Origin: an uncultured Desulfobacter sp. | GTDB taxonomy: Bacteria; Desulfobacterota; Desulfobacteria; Desulfobacterales; Desulfobacteraceae | Assembly (NCBI RefSeq): GCF_963664415.1 | Contig: NZ_OY761445.1 | Coordinates: 1,328,501 to 1,392,500, forward strand | DNA: 64,000 nucleotides | Direction: 5' to 3' | Shown here: in pieces, positions 37,658 through 45,545 of the stretch | How positions within the stretch are numbered: the stretch's first letter is position 1 | Layout: each line of letters begins with the position of its first letter | The notes under the pieces: model-generated | What the model was told of the DNA's origin: nothing | The model's database searches: none | What the model saw: the letters and a program-made list of their open reading frames with translations, nothing else | Position numbers and translations under genes: made by a program

Positions 37658-37727
37658 TTATGACCGCCTTTAGTCGTTGCCTTATAGCCAGTTAAATACG
37701 AATTTTTTAATCAACAGTTTGAATGAA

Positions 37728-37755
37728 TTATTAAAAAATTAAAACCAAATGACAA
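37728..37755 (-). promoter_or_regulatory. possible promoter of the gsp operon
   Basis: On the minus strand TTGTCA (37750-37755), 16-base spacer, TAATAA (37728-37733), about 70 bases upstream of gspG. It lies in an AT-rich stretch, so chance matches are likely. Confidence 0.35.
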
Positions 37756-37895
37756 GAAAAAATATTCTAATAATTTTTTGATAATCTTCATTAAAGTACA
37801 ATCAGACGCAGACGACCTGATTCCAACCACTTTTTTAAGCCGTATACACTAATAAATTTTTACATGACGATAGTACCGAAAAGCCCCTACTGACA

Positions 37896-37924
37896 TTGAC
37901 CCTTAACACCTCCTCTGGTATAAA
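37896..37924 (+). promoter_or_regulatory. probable sigma-70 promoter of dnaX
   Basis: TTGACC (37896-37901), 17-base spacer, TATAAA (37919-37924), 48 bases upstream of the ATG at 37972. Confidence 0.7.
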
Positions 37925-37971
37925 GCCTTGTACTTTAAAAAAAAGAAACATTGAAGGCCTTTGAATATACC

Positions 37972-39720
37972 ATGTCTTACCAGGTTCTGGCATTAAAATA
38001 CCGTCCCCAGACATTTTCAGAAGTAGTTGGACAGGAACATGTCACCACCACCCTGACCAACGCCATTTCCGGAAACAGGGTTCCCCATGCGCTTCTTCTG
38101 GCAGGCCCCAGGGGCACCGGCAAGACGACCATTGCCCGCATTATGGCCAAAGCCATGACATGTCAGACCGGACCGACCCCGTCGCCGTGCAACGAATGCA
38201 AAATATGCAAAGACATTATCAACGGGCATTGTGCAGACGTATTTGAAATTGACGGCGCCTCCAACAACAGTGTGGAGCAGATCCGTGAACTCAGAGATAA
38301 TGTGGCCTACATGCCCTCTGCTGCCAGGTACAAAATATATATCATTGATGAAGTTCACATGCTTTCGGTGGCAGCCTTCAATGCCCTGCTCAAGACTCTT
38401 GAAGAGCCCCCGGAGCATGTTCTTTTCATCTTTGCCACCACCGAAGTCCATAAAATTCCGGCCACCATCCTGTCCCGGTGCCAGCGCCACGACCTGTCGC
38501 GAATTGCCTTGGACAAAATCAGCGACCACCTTGACACGCTGTGCAGAAAAGAAGGCTATACGGTTGAAAAAGAAGGATTGGAGTTAATTGCTTTAGAGGC
38601 AGATGGTTCTATCAGAGATGGGTTAAGCCTTCTGGACAGAATTCTTTCAGCCGGTCCTGAAAAAGAAATTGACCGGCAAATGATTACCCAAAGACTTCGG
38701 GGGACGGACCGAAGAGTTCTTTTTGACATATCTTTGGCCGTACTGGAAAGAAATGGCGCGCAGCTCATTGATCTTGTCAGTAAAATCAATGACTCAGGAA
38801 TGGACTTAAAAGAATTCTATTCCGGAATCATTGCCCAGTTCAGGAATCTGAACATCATCCGGCTGTGCGGAAAAGACAGTCCTGTGCTCAATATGATTGA
38901 AACCGAAAAACTTGAGCTTGACCGAATGTGCAAAAACTTTGCGCCTGCCTACCTTGGGATGCTGCTGGATCTTCTCCTAAAAGAGGAGAGTATTGTACGC
39001 TTTGCATCTCACACCCAGACAGCCGTGGAGATGGTATTGCTTAAAATGATCCAGATTGAGCCGGAGACCCGGCTTGATGAAATCATCACCAAGGTGGATC
39101 TATTAGCACGTCAGATGGAAAACCGTGTTGACCGCAGCGATATTGTTTCACCACCGGCGCAATATGATACGCCGCCCCAGACAACAGCGACACCGATAAA
39201 ACAGATTCCTGCTGATAAGCCCTCCGGCGTGTCTTATATAGCACCGCCCCCGCAAAAGCCTATACAGGAGACCCCACCCTATAGACCGGAACAGATGCAG
39301 GAGACCCCAAACGTTTCACCAGATTCACCAGTGCCTGAACCCTCGTTGCCCCAGACACAAGCGCATCAGGGGGCTGCAACCTGGACGCAATTCATGGATA
39401 TACTTCAACGAGAGCACCCCTTTATTTTTGGTCTATTTTCCAAAGGACAGGCCGACACATCGGCTCAGGACAGAGTGGTTGTAACCCTTTCCTCATGCTC
39501 CGGATTTGAAAAATCCAGACTCAGCACCAAAACCAAAGCGCTGGCCGATCTGGGCCAAAAACTTTTAGGCAAATCCATAGAGGTAAATGTAGAAAACAAC
39601 AGCACCCCCAAGGATGAGACTTGCCAACAGCAAGCATCTCTGCAAAAGGCAGAACAAGCTGCCGCAGGCCATCCCATGGTCCAACACGCAGTTCGTTTAT
39701 TTGATGCAGATATCATATAA
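37972..39720 (+). CDS. dnaX: DNA polymerase III subunits gamma and tau
   Basis: The clamp-loader subunit, 582 residues from the ATG at 37972 (MSYQVLALKYRPQTF). Walker A is GPRGTGKTTIAR near residue 45, the zinc cysteines run CQTGPTPSPCNECKIC, and DEVHMLS gives Walker B. After about residue 365 comes a Pro/Gln-rich linker and then a short C-terminal domain. I did not see an A-rich slippery heptamer near the end of the ATPase part, so a separate gamma product by frameshifting is not evident. The stop coincides with the start of repeat copy 6. Confidence 0.96.
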   Translation: MSYQVLALKYRPQTFSEVVGQEHVTTTLTNAISGNRVPHALLLAGPRGTGKTTIARIMAKAMTCQTGPTPSPCNECKICKDIINGHCADVFEIDGASNNSVEQIRELRDNVAYMPSAARYKIYIIDEVHMLSVAAFNALLKTLEEPPEHVLFIFATTEVHKIPATILSRCQRHDLSRIALDKISDHLDTLCRKEGYTVEKEGLELIALEADGSIRDGLSLLDRILSAGPEKEIDRQMITQRLRGTDRRVLFDISLAVLERNGAQLIDLVSKINDSGMDLKEFYSGIIAQFRNLNIIRLCGKDSPVLNMIETEKLELDRMCKNFAPAYLGMLLDLLLKEESIVRFASHTQTAVEMVLLKMIQIEPETRLDEIITKVDLLARQMENRVDRSDIVSPPAQYDTPPQTTATPIKQIPADKPSGVSYIAPPPQKPIQETPPYRPEQMQETPNVSPDSPVPEPSLPQTQAHQGAATWTQFMDILQREHPFIFGLFSKGQADTSAQDRVVVTLSSCSGFEKSRLSTKTKALADLGQKLLGKSIEVNVENNSTPKDETCQQQASLQKAEQAAAGHPMVQHAVRLFDADII

Positions 39721-39775
39721 CAGCCATGGGTTGACCTGGCTACCAACACCCGGTCTCAACCCGAAACGAAACATG
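39718..39775 (+). repeat. dispersed palindromic repeat, copy 6
   Basis: Starts on the dnaX stop codon: TAACAGCCATGGGTTGACCT, then GGCTACCAACACCCGGTC and TCAACCCGAAACG. GGGTTGACC and GGTCTCAACCC form the stem. It lies in the leader between dnaX and ybaB. Confidence 0.7.
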
Positions 39776-39818
39776 AAAGCCACTTAACTTTAATAAAGAC
39801 GACAAAAGGAGTTAACCC

Positions 39819-40127
39819 ATGAAAAATATGAACAGCATGATGAAACAAGCCCAGAAACTGCAAAAAAAAATGCTGCAGGCCCAGCAGGATCTGGCCACCA
39901 AAACGGTTGAAGCAAGTTCCGGAGGCGGTATGGTAAAAGTCGTAGCCAATGGTGCCCAAAAAATTGAATCCATTGTTCTTGAAAAAGAAGTCGTTGATCC
40001 CGAAGATGTTGAAATGCTGCAGGATCTTGTGCTCGCCGCAGTCAATGACGCCTTGAAAAAATCCCAGGATATGGTCTCTGCGGAAATGGGGAAATTGACA
40101 GGTGGAATGAACATTCCAGGTTTATGA
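39819..40127 (+). CDS. ybaB: YbaB/EbfC family nucleoid-associated protein
   Basis: A 102-residue DNA-binding protein found next to dnaX and recR in many bacteria. It starts MKNMNSMMKQAQKLQKKML and has the core EASSGGGMVKVVANGAQ. It forms dimers that bind DNA without strict sequence preference. AAGGAG lies 9 bases before the ATG. recR follows after 6 bases. Confidence 0.95.
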   Translation: MKNMNSMMKQAQKLQKKMLQAQQDLATKTVEASSGGGMVKVVANGAQKIESIVLEKEVVDPEDVEMLQDLVLAAVNDALKKSQDMVSAEMGKLTGGMNIPGL

Positions 40128-40133
40128 TTTATT

Positions 40134-40733
40134 GTGAAGCATTATCCTGAAGCCATCGTAAAGCTGATCCATTCATTTTCCACCCTGCCGGGGATAGGAA
40201 AAAAAACGGCTGAACGATTGGCCCTTCATATTCTTCATGCGCCGGACCATGAGGCTGCAGCTTTGGCCGCAGATATTATTGAACTGAAAAAAACTGTCAG
40301 GTTATGCGCATCCTGTTTCGCACTAACGGACCGCGAAACCTGCCAAATCTGTTCAGACCCCGGCCGGGACAGTGGCCTAATCTGCGTGGTAGAAAACCCA
40401 ACAGACATGGCTGCCATTGAGAAATCAGGAGCCTTTTCAGGCGTGTACCACATCCTTGGTGGCGCCTTGTCCCCTATCGACGGCATCGGCCCCAAAGACA
40501 TCCGCCTGACCGAACTGTTCAAGCGAACCCGGGGCAATGGAATCAAGGAACTTATTCTTGCCACCCGGACCAATGTAGAAGGAGAAGCTACGGCGGCCTA
40601 TATTCGTGGCAAACTGACAACAACAAACATTAAAATCACCCGAATTGCATCGGGTATACCCATGGGAGGGGACCTTCAGTATGTAGATCCCTTGACTATG
40701 CAGAAGGCCATGGAAAAACGCTACGGGATCTAA
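40134..40733 (+). CDS. recR: recombination protein RecR
   Basis: A 199-residue recombination mediator that works with RecO/RecF to load RecA at gaps. It has the helix-hairpin-helix (TLPGIGKKTAERLALH, about 16-31), a C4 zinc finger (CASCFALTDRETCQIC, about 57-72) and a Toprim domain (VVENPTDMAAIEKSG onward). The start is GTG at 40134. It ends 2 bases before the ykgJ-type gene. Confidence 0.96.
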   Translation: MKHYPEAIVKLIHSFSTLPGIGKKTAERLALHILHAPDHEAAALAADIIELKKTVRLCASCFALTDRETCQICSDPGRDSGLICVVENPTDMAAIEKSGAFSGVYHILGGALSPIDGIGPKDIRLTELFKRTRGNGIKELILATRTNVEGEATAAYIRGKLTTTNIKITRIASGIPMGGDLQYVDPLTMQKAMEKRYGI

Positions 40734-40735
40734 AA

Positions 40736-41149
40736 ATGCTGACACCAAAAGATATTTTTGACTGTAAACAATGTGGTCAGTGCTGCAAAGGATTTGGCGG
40801 CACCTATATAGATAAAAGAGATATCAAAAAAATCTGCGATTATATCCAGGCAGAGCCTGATACCTTTGTGGAAAATTATTGTGACATGTCCGGTTCAAGA
40901 CCGGTCTTGACACTGGGACAAGACGGCTGCTGTATCTTTTTTGATCCTAAAAAGCAGTGTACCATCCATCCGGTCAAGCCCTATATGTGCCGTGCCTGGC
41001 CCTTTATTAAAGCCCTGATTAACCATCCCGAAAACTGGGACATCATGGCAAACTCTTGCCCAGGCGTGAAGAAAGGTGTTCCAGCCGATGATATTTCACG
41101 CATAGCTGCCATGGAAAAAGAGAAACTTGATCGGGCTTTCAACCGTTAA
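40736..41149 (+). CDS. YkgJ family cysteine cluster protein
   Basis: A 137-residue protein with the conserved pattern CKQCGQCCKGFGG at residues 7-19, later CCIFFD, CTIHPVKPYMCRAWPF and a last Cys near 120. The family is annotated as zinc or iron-chelating and its function is not known. It is the last gene of dnaX-ybaB-recR-ykgJ, and a terminator follows. Confidence 0.88.
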   Translation: MLTPKDIFDCKQCGQCCKGFGGTYIDKRDIKKICDYIQAEPDTFVENYCDMSGSRPVLTLGQDGCCIFFDPKKQCTIHPVKPYMCRAWPFIKALINHPENWDIMANSCPGVKKGVPADDISRIAAMEKEKLDRAFNR

Positions 41150-41230
41150 AACCTGTTAGAAAATTTTACTGATATCATCTGAACGAACAAGGATAGAAAA
41201 ACGATGCCCCGTCCCCCTTTTCACATAAAA

Positions 41231-41266
41231 AAAAGCAGGATCAATAATATCTGAAATCCTGCTTTT
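41231..41266. terminator. bidirectional terminator at the edge of the accessory island
   Basis: A perfect 11-bp stem, AAAAGCAGGAT (41231-41241) and ATCCTGCTTTT (41256-41266), with A-rich and T-rich arms that allow action in both directions. It separates the dnaX operon from the convergent HEAT protein A gene. A weaker hairpin (GTGGCTT 41281-41287, AAGCCAC 41332-41338) follows. Confidence 0.8.
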
Positions 41267-41387
41267 CCCAATTTTTAAAGGTGGCTTATTAAGCACTCCT
41301 GCCGCAGGTACGGAGGATCAAAAGCCACTTTAATTCATGACCTTTGAATCCGTTTCCCATTCACATCGATTATGATATTTTTTACGT

Positions 41388-42779
41388 TTATAATTTTCCT
41401 AGAATCAGTTCGGCTTGTTCTCTCATAAATTCATCGTCATGCTTTAATGCTTTCATCAGTTGTTCCGTGTCCGAAGAATCTATGTAATTTGCAGCCATTG
41501 CTATGGCGCCCCTGCGTATTTTTTCGTTATCATCCCACAGTAGATCCAAAAGAGGTTTATACGTTTTTCTTGAAACATAACTCGAGTATGAAAAAAAGGC
41601 TTGCTCCTTTATCTCTTGATCTGAAGATTGCAGCTCAGGCTCCAGCAGGTTAGCGGTATCTTCAATATCGCCCCCAACCTTTCCAAGAGTACGGATAGCT
41701 TCCAGTTTCAATTCCCGGTTATCGGAATCCAACAACGGCTCCAAAGCATCTTTCATATCATCTCGTACTTTTAGACCCGCATTGACTGTGTTGGCAGCGA
41801 TAACATCCAGATAATATAATTTCTGATCCGTTTCTATGGCGTCGTTGTTGAGGATATTGCCGAATACCTCAGCAGCACTGGGACTTGCCGCCACCAGCGC
41901 CACAGACTCCTTTTTAAGCTGTTGCTGAGTCAAGGCATCTTCCAAAATCAGATTCTGTTCAGGCTTATTTGCTCTTGACAGCGCCCATGTGCTGTTCTTT
42001 TGATTTTCGTCATTGGATGAGCCAAGCATATCTTCTAAAAACTGATTGCTTTCCACTGAATCATATCTGGCCATAATGCCGTATGCCATCTTTTGGTTTT
42101 GCTGGTTTTGGCTTTGATCAATAATTTGATTTAAATAAGGAAAAAGATCGGGAGATTTTACAAAGGATAAGGCTCGAAGGGCAAGTGTCATGTCTTCTTC
42201 GCCCTGATCGCCTTTTTCTATTAAAAAACCCGGAAGAATAGATAAGAATTGTTCATCCATGTCAAACCTTGCCGCCGCAATAAGCGCGTTCCCCCGGGCA
42301 GGATAATCTTTATCTGAGGCTTTCTGCTTTAAAATATCAAAAACCATCTCTTTAAATTTACTATTCATCCCTACATAAGCAAGTGCATCCATGGCTTCAG
42401 CGACAATATCTATGTTTTCATCATATAGATAGTTCACGAGAAGTTGAATAGTTTTTTCTGAGGGCTGATTTCTTAATCTTAAAACGTCATTAAAACGATC
42501 AGTATCATTTAACTCATCCGGCCTGGTTTCCTCGGTAGCAGCTATTTGCACCTGGTCTTCGGTCGGTATTTTTTCTACCGATACTTGTTGGTCTAAAATT
42601 GGCGCATCAGCAACTCTATCGTCAGTCTGGTTTGATAATTTTTTAGTATCTATTGAAACCATCTGGTTGGTTACGGGTTGATTTTTTCGATTTAAACTAA
42701 AAGCGGTAATCGCAACAGCTATAGCTAGTACCGCACATAAAAGTCCAATTAGAATATGAGACTTTTTTATCGCTTTCAT
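41388..42779 (-). CDS. HEAT-repeat protein A, membrane-anchored
   Basis: A 463-residue protein with an N-terminal signal anchor (HILIGLLCAVLAIAVAITAF, residues about 9-28), a low-complexity linker to about 95, and helical HEAT-like repeats to the end. Repeats are seen as DENIDIVAEAMDALAYVG, SDNRELKLEAIRTLGKVGG and DDNEKIRRGAIAMAANYI. It should face the periplasm and act as a protein-binding scaffold. It lies downstream of secreted protein A, as its paralogue B lies downstream of secreted protein B. The start is supported by AGGTGG upstream. No function is known to me. Confidence 0.8.
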   Translation of the reverse strand: MKAIKKSHILIGLLCAVLAIAVAITAFSLNRKNQPVTNQMVSIDTKKLSNQTDDRVADAPILDQQVSVEKIPTEDQVQIAATEETRPDELNDTDRFNDVLRLRNQPSEKTIQLLVNYLYDENIDIVAEAMDALAYVGMNSKFKEMVFDILKQKASDKDYPARGNALIAAARFDMDEQFLSILPGFLIEKGDQGEEDMTLALRALSFVKSPDLFPYLNQIIDQSQNQQNQKMAYGIMARYDSVESNQFLEDMLGSSNDENQKNSTWALSRANKPEQNLILEDALTQQQLKKESVALVAASPSAAEVFGNILNNDAIETDQKLYYLDVIAANTVNAGLKVRDDMKDALEPLLDSDNRELKLEAIRTLGKVGGDIEDTANLLEPELQSSDQEIKEQAFFSYSSYVSRKTYKPLLDLLWDDNEKIRRGAIAMAANYIDSSDTEQLMKALKHDDEFMREQAELILGKL

Positions 42780-42951
42780 ATTTTTCCACCTATTGGTAAA
42801 TTATCTTTTATCAATTATTCCCTTACCAGAAACGCTAAGCATTGAGTTCTAAATATGTAAAATCAACAATGTTTGTTTTTAAGATACTCACAACTCAAAA
42901 CTTACAACGCTATCTAATTGACCCGACTTGACAAAAATTTCTATTAAAAGT

Positions 42952-42976
42952 GGGAGCGCCGCCAGGCAGCACTCCC
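42952..42976 (-). promoter_or_regulatory. intercistronic hairpin between secreted protein A and HEAT protein A
   Basis: On the minus strand GGGAGTGC pairs with GCGCTCCC, extended by three inner pairs. It lies 70 bases past the secreted protein A stop. It has only a weak T stretch after it (ACTTTTAATAG), so an RNA-stabilising or attenuating role fits better than full termination. The same hairpin is present in unit B. Confidence 0.6.
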
Positions 42977-43046
42977 AAACTTTAGGTTTTCAGGTTTGAC
43001 CTAAATTTGATTTCGCAAGGTCTTTCCTAAAATTATTGCACGTCTG

Positions 43047-43907
43047 CTACAATTGCGCGTCTGCTACACAAGAAGCGCCCTGGTAGAACATTCCATAGAT
43101 GCCGACATATTTGAGGGCAACGCTTTCGGCACCATAACTCATGTTAACAGTGTTGCTTCCGGGAACTTTGATCTCAATTTCAATCATATCGCCTTGTTTG
43201 AGGCGATACTGAGTCTCACCCATACCGTTCAGAACGCCGGTCTCAGGCATTGCAACAACAATTGATTCTTCCCAAAGCGCTTTTGAGGTATAAAGTTTAT
43301 CAACCAGAGGAACAACAGTCAACTCGGGGAGAGTCCGGGCATCAAGATAAAAACCTGCAGCAGGGAAACCAATGGTCTTGTACTCACCAGGCAGTGCTTT
43401 TGCAGTAATGGTGGGGTTAGCTGAAGCAGTCCAGACAGATGTTCCCCAGGGCCATTTATACCGACCGGTCTGAGAAGCACCCTCGTAAGCAGTAGTTGCA
43501 TAGGGGCTAAAAGAGTTCATTTTCTGAACGCAGTCGCGGATGCTGATGTCAAGGTCGGTGTCCGGTTTCTGCTGTAATACAATTCTCCATTTGTATTCAG
43601 CACTGTTTCCGGCATCAATCAAATAAGTCATATAACCGGGGAAACACACACTCTCTTGTTCCTGACCTGCAGTTTGTGTAAAGTATTCTTTGAAGTTGCC
43701 ATCGTAGGGAGCGTATGTAAAATCACTGAATTCATTGATCTTATTGTCAGCACTGTCAAGAACATTTTCTACAACATCATCGGTAATGCTATTGGAAAAA
43801 TACCAATCCGCATCACATCCGACTACATCAAATTCCGGATTTTCACCTGCAAATGCAGACGCGTACATAAAGGTAGTTGCAATGAGAACCATAACCAACT
43901 TTTTCAT
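43047..43907 (-). CDS. secreted protein A, four-cysteine, unknown function
   Basis: A 286-residue exported protein from the ATG at 43907, which has AGGAGAG six bases upstream. A Sec signal peptide (MKKLVMVLIATTFMYASAFA, cut before GENPEF) is clear. Four cysteines (VGCDADW, ESVCFPG, IRDCVQK, GASCV) are conserved in paralogue B, so two disulfides are plausible. I recognise no domain. The C-terminus ADAQL is an extra tail made by a short duplication of GTAGCAGACG. From the signal peptide through GENPEFDVVGC and from residue 100 to the end it is almost identical to B. Confidence 0.8.
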   Translation of the reverse strand: MKKLVMVLIATTFMYASAFAGENPEFDVVGCDADWYFSNSITDDVVENVLDSADNKINEFSDFTYAPYDGNFKEYFTQTAGQEQESVCFPGYMTYLIDAGNSAEYKWRIVLQQKPDTDLDISIRDCVQKMNSFSPYATTAYEGASQTGRYKWPWGTSVWTASANPTITAKALPGEYKTIGFPAAGFYLDARTLPELTVVPLVDKLYTSKALWEESIVVAMPETGVLNGMGETQYRLKQGDMIEIEIKVPGSNTVNMSYGAESVALKYVGIYGMFYQGASCVADAQL

Positions 43908-44056
43908 AATTTCTCTCCTAAAAATTTTCAATTAAATCTACTTTTCTATTTAACTTCTACTCCTGCATTGTCTCATCTAACTTTTTCTTTCCACCTCCTT
44001 TCTCACCTCGTTTTGTTTAAATTGTTGTTTGTTTTTACAGCATGAAAACATACAGT

Positions 44057-44073
44057 AGCACTTTTCATGCCAA
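44057..44073 (-). promoter_or_regulatory. sigma-54 promoter of secreted protein A
   Basis: On the minus strand TTGGCATGAAAAGTGCT, with GG and GC separated by 10 bases as required for sigma-54. It differs from the TTGGCACGNNNNTTGCW consensus at two places. Transcription would start near 44046, giving a leader of about 139 bases. Confidence 0.65.
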
Positions 44074-44289
44074 TAAAAAGAAGCAAACCATAACCGACTG
44101 TATTTACATTGTTTAATATTCGCCACATAGGATAAAGCAATGCCACTAAATAATCCCCCCTCAAGGAATATATACTTTTTGTTATAATCGTTGGAAAAAA
44201 AGGAGACATCTTTGTTATTTATTTTCCCATTTGCAGGTTTTTTATTGATTAAGGCGATAGAACAAATGAAATGACGACAAACCACTTCT

Positions 44290-44327
44290 AAGTAACTAAA
44301 ATTTTTTTATTGTAATTTTAGTTACTT
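44290..44327. repeat. 14-bp inverted repeat upstream of secreted protein A
   Basis: AAGTAACTAAAATT (44290-44303) and AATTTTAGTTACTT (44314-44327) with a 10-base loop. It could be an intrinsic terminator isolating unit A from read-through, or a binding site. It lies about 220 bases upstream of the sigma-54 promoter. Confidence 0.6.
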
Positions 44328-44407
44328 GTAAAATTGAGTTTAGCCCGGCTGAATAGGGTGCTATCAAAACAATGCACTTTCATTGATCAATAGTTCATTG
44401 AAAATCA

Positions 44408-44413
44408 TCTTAA
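44408..44413. repeat. left target-site duplication of the IS element
   Basis: TCTTAA directly outside the left inverted repeat. An identical hexamer lies at 45357-45362. Confidence 0.8.
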
Positions 44414-45356
44414 CGTACATTCCTCACCGGATTTAATAACTTTTCCTCAATTTTTACAAAGACAAATTGCCGTAGTTATGGCTCGCTAAAACATTTTGGA
44501 CTTATCCCTAACGCTTTAATATATTGCAGTTGAATATCATTTAGCGGCTTAGCCAGTTGCCTCTGTTTACCTGCTGTTATCACTAATACATTGAGGAATT
44601 TTGTAGTCATCATGAAAGCGGTCGGGCTCTTTGTCATTCGTTTATCCCACCCGGGCAGAAGATTGCCGGTATTCTTGACATAGAGATTCAGATCTCTTTC
44701 TACCAGTCGCCAAAGCAAAAGGGATAGTAGAAGAATCAATCTCAGGGCCTCAACACGCTCCGTTTTAATTTTATGGAGACTTTTGCCTGTGATGATTACC
44801 AGTGTCAAGTTTGAAACAACCGATAGCGTTTTGTGAAATCTGTGAAAAAATCTTATTTGTCCCAGCCTCGAAAAGTTTATCCATTGCTCGACCAAGATTG
44901 TTGTCATTCAGTTGGTCTGGGCTAATGGGTACAACCAAGTATCAGCTCGGAATCCAGCCCCTTAAAAGCTTCTTCCAGGCGGTAAAGAGGTGTCCTCCCT
45001 GATAGAGTATCCATAATCATTGCAAGCGCGGCATCATCGGGGGACAGATCCATATTGCTATCGACCATGGTGTTGATCGTTTCAACTATATTGAGACGCT
45101 TGACGTATTCTCTGAATATGGGGAAAAACCGAACATCTGTAAATTTCCATTCTTCTGTACTTGGTATTTGCATTATTTACCCCCTTCATAAATATTTTAT
45201 TTGGAGGGCACTATAAAACAAGATATACATGTTTGTTTAGGCAAACTTTATATTTTTTTAAATGTTTTCTTCTGTTTTCTTATTTACACTTAATATGTTG
45301 ATTTTATAGAATAATAAAATAGCTCCATTTTTTTTAAAATAAGTGAGGAATGTACG
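44414..45356 (-). mobile_element. internally deleted IS1634-family insertion sequence (943 bp)
   Basis: Both ends carry the 14-base inverted repeat CGTACATTCCTCAC (44414-44427, and inverted at 45343-45356). A 6-base target duplication TCTTAA flanks it. Inside is a broken transposase whose N- and C-terminal parts match IS1634 (DUF4277) proteins while the catalytic middle is missing. Intact IS1634-type elements are about 1.5-2 kb, so half or more has been lost. The ends look good enough to be mobilised by a related transposase. Confidence 0.85.
44476..45173 (-). pseudogene. IS1634-family transposase remnant
   Basis: The N-terminal part (45173 down to 44922) includes VKRLNIVETINTMVDSNM and LSPDDAALAMIMDTLSGR, the DUF4277 domain of IS1634 transposases, and ends DSELILGCTH at a frameshift. 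The next frame continues SPDQLNDNNLGRAMDKLFEA as the family would. It then jumps from FKLDT to a late C-terminal segment (IKTERVEALRLILLLSLLLWRLVERDLN, in 44907-44476). The region with the catalytic acidic residues is absent, so it cannot be active. Confidence 0.85.
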
Positions 45357-45362
45357 TCTTAA
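45357..45362. repeat. right target-site duplication of the IS element
   Basis: TCTTAA directly outside the right inverted repeat, identical to 44408-44413. Confidence 0.8.
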
Positions 45363-45463
45363 CATAAAATCGTAAATCGATAAACATGAACGACATTAAT
45401 CGTATGATATAAGAACCGATATGGATTGGATACGTGAAACCCTGTAGGAAAGGCGATAAAGGT

Positions 45464-45499
45464 AGGATGAGACCGGATTAAATGATATAGTCTCATCCT
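45464..45499 (-). terminator. hairpin after the PPIase gene
   Basis: A perfect 10-bp stem, AGGATGAGAC (45464-45473) and GTCTCATCCT (45490-45499), 47 bases past the PPIase stop codon. The T stretch after it on the minus strand (ACCTTTATC) is weak. It probably ends the unit B transcript. Confidence 0.6.
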
Positions 45500-45545
45500 G
45501 TTAGATACTTTCCGCGAAAAATTCTGTTATTTAATCAAGAAGTGG

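Larger units (their letters stand above)
37658..37971. other. divergent promoter region between gspG and dnaX
   Basis: 314 bp of AT-rich DNA with one promoter per direction (37728-37755 on the minus strand, 37896-37924 on the plus). I saw no other feature in it. Confidence 0.5.
43932..44413. other. 482-bp upstream region of secreted protein A
   Basis: Holds the sigma-54 promoter at 44057-44073, a 14-bp inverted repeat at 44290-44327, and the target-site copy at the edge of the IS element. An open frame at 43977-44285 on the minus strand overlaps the promoter and does not look protein-like. Confidence 0.5.

Noticed and set aside
41281..41338. CRISPR-like or phage attachment structure beside the terminator
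   Set aside because: Only a weak 7-bp hairpin is present, with no repeats and no integrase nearby.
43977..44285. 102-residue ORF on the minus strand upstream of secreted protein A
   Set aside because: It covers the sigma-54 promoter and leader, has no ribosome binding site and a composition rich in Cys, Tyr and Lys typical of random AT-rich frames.
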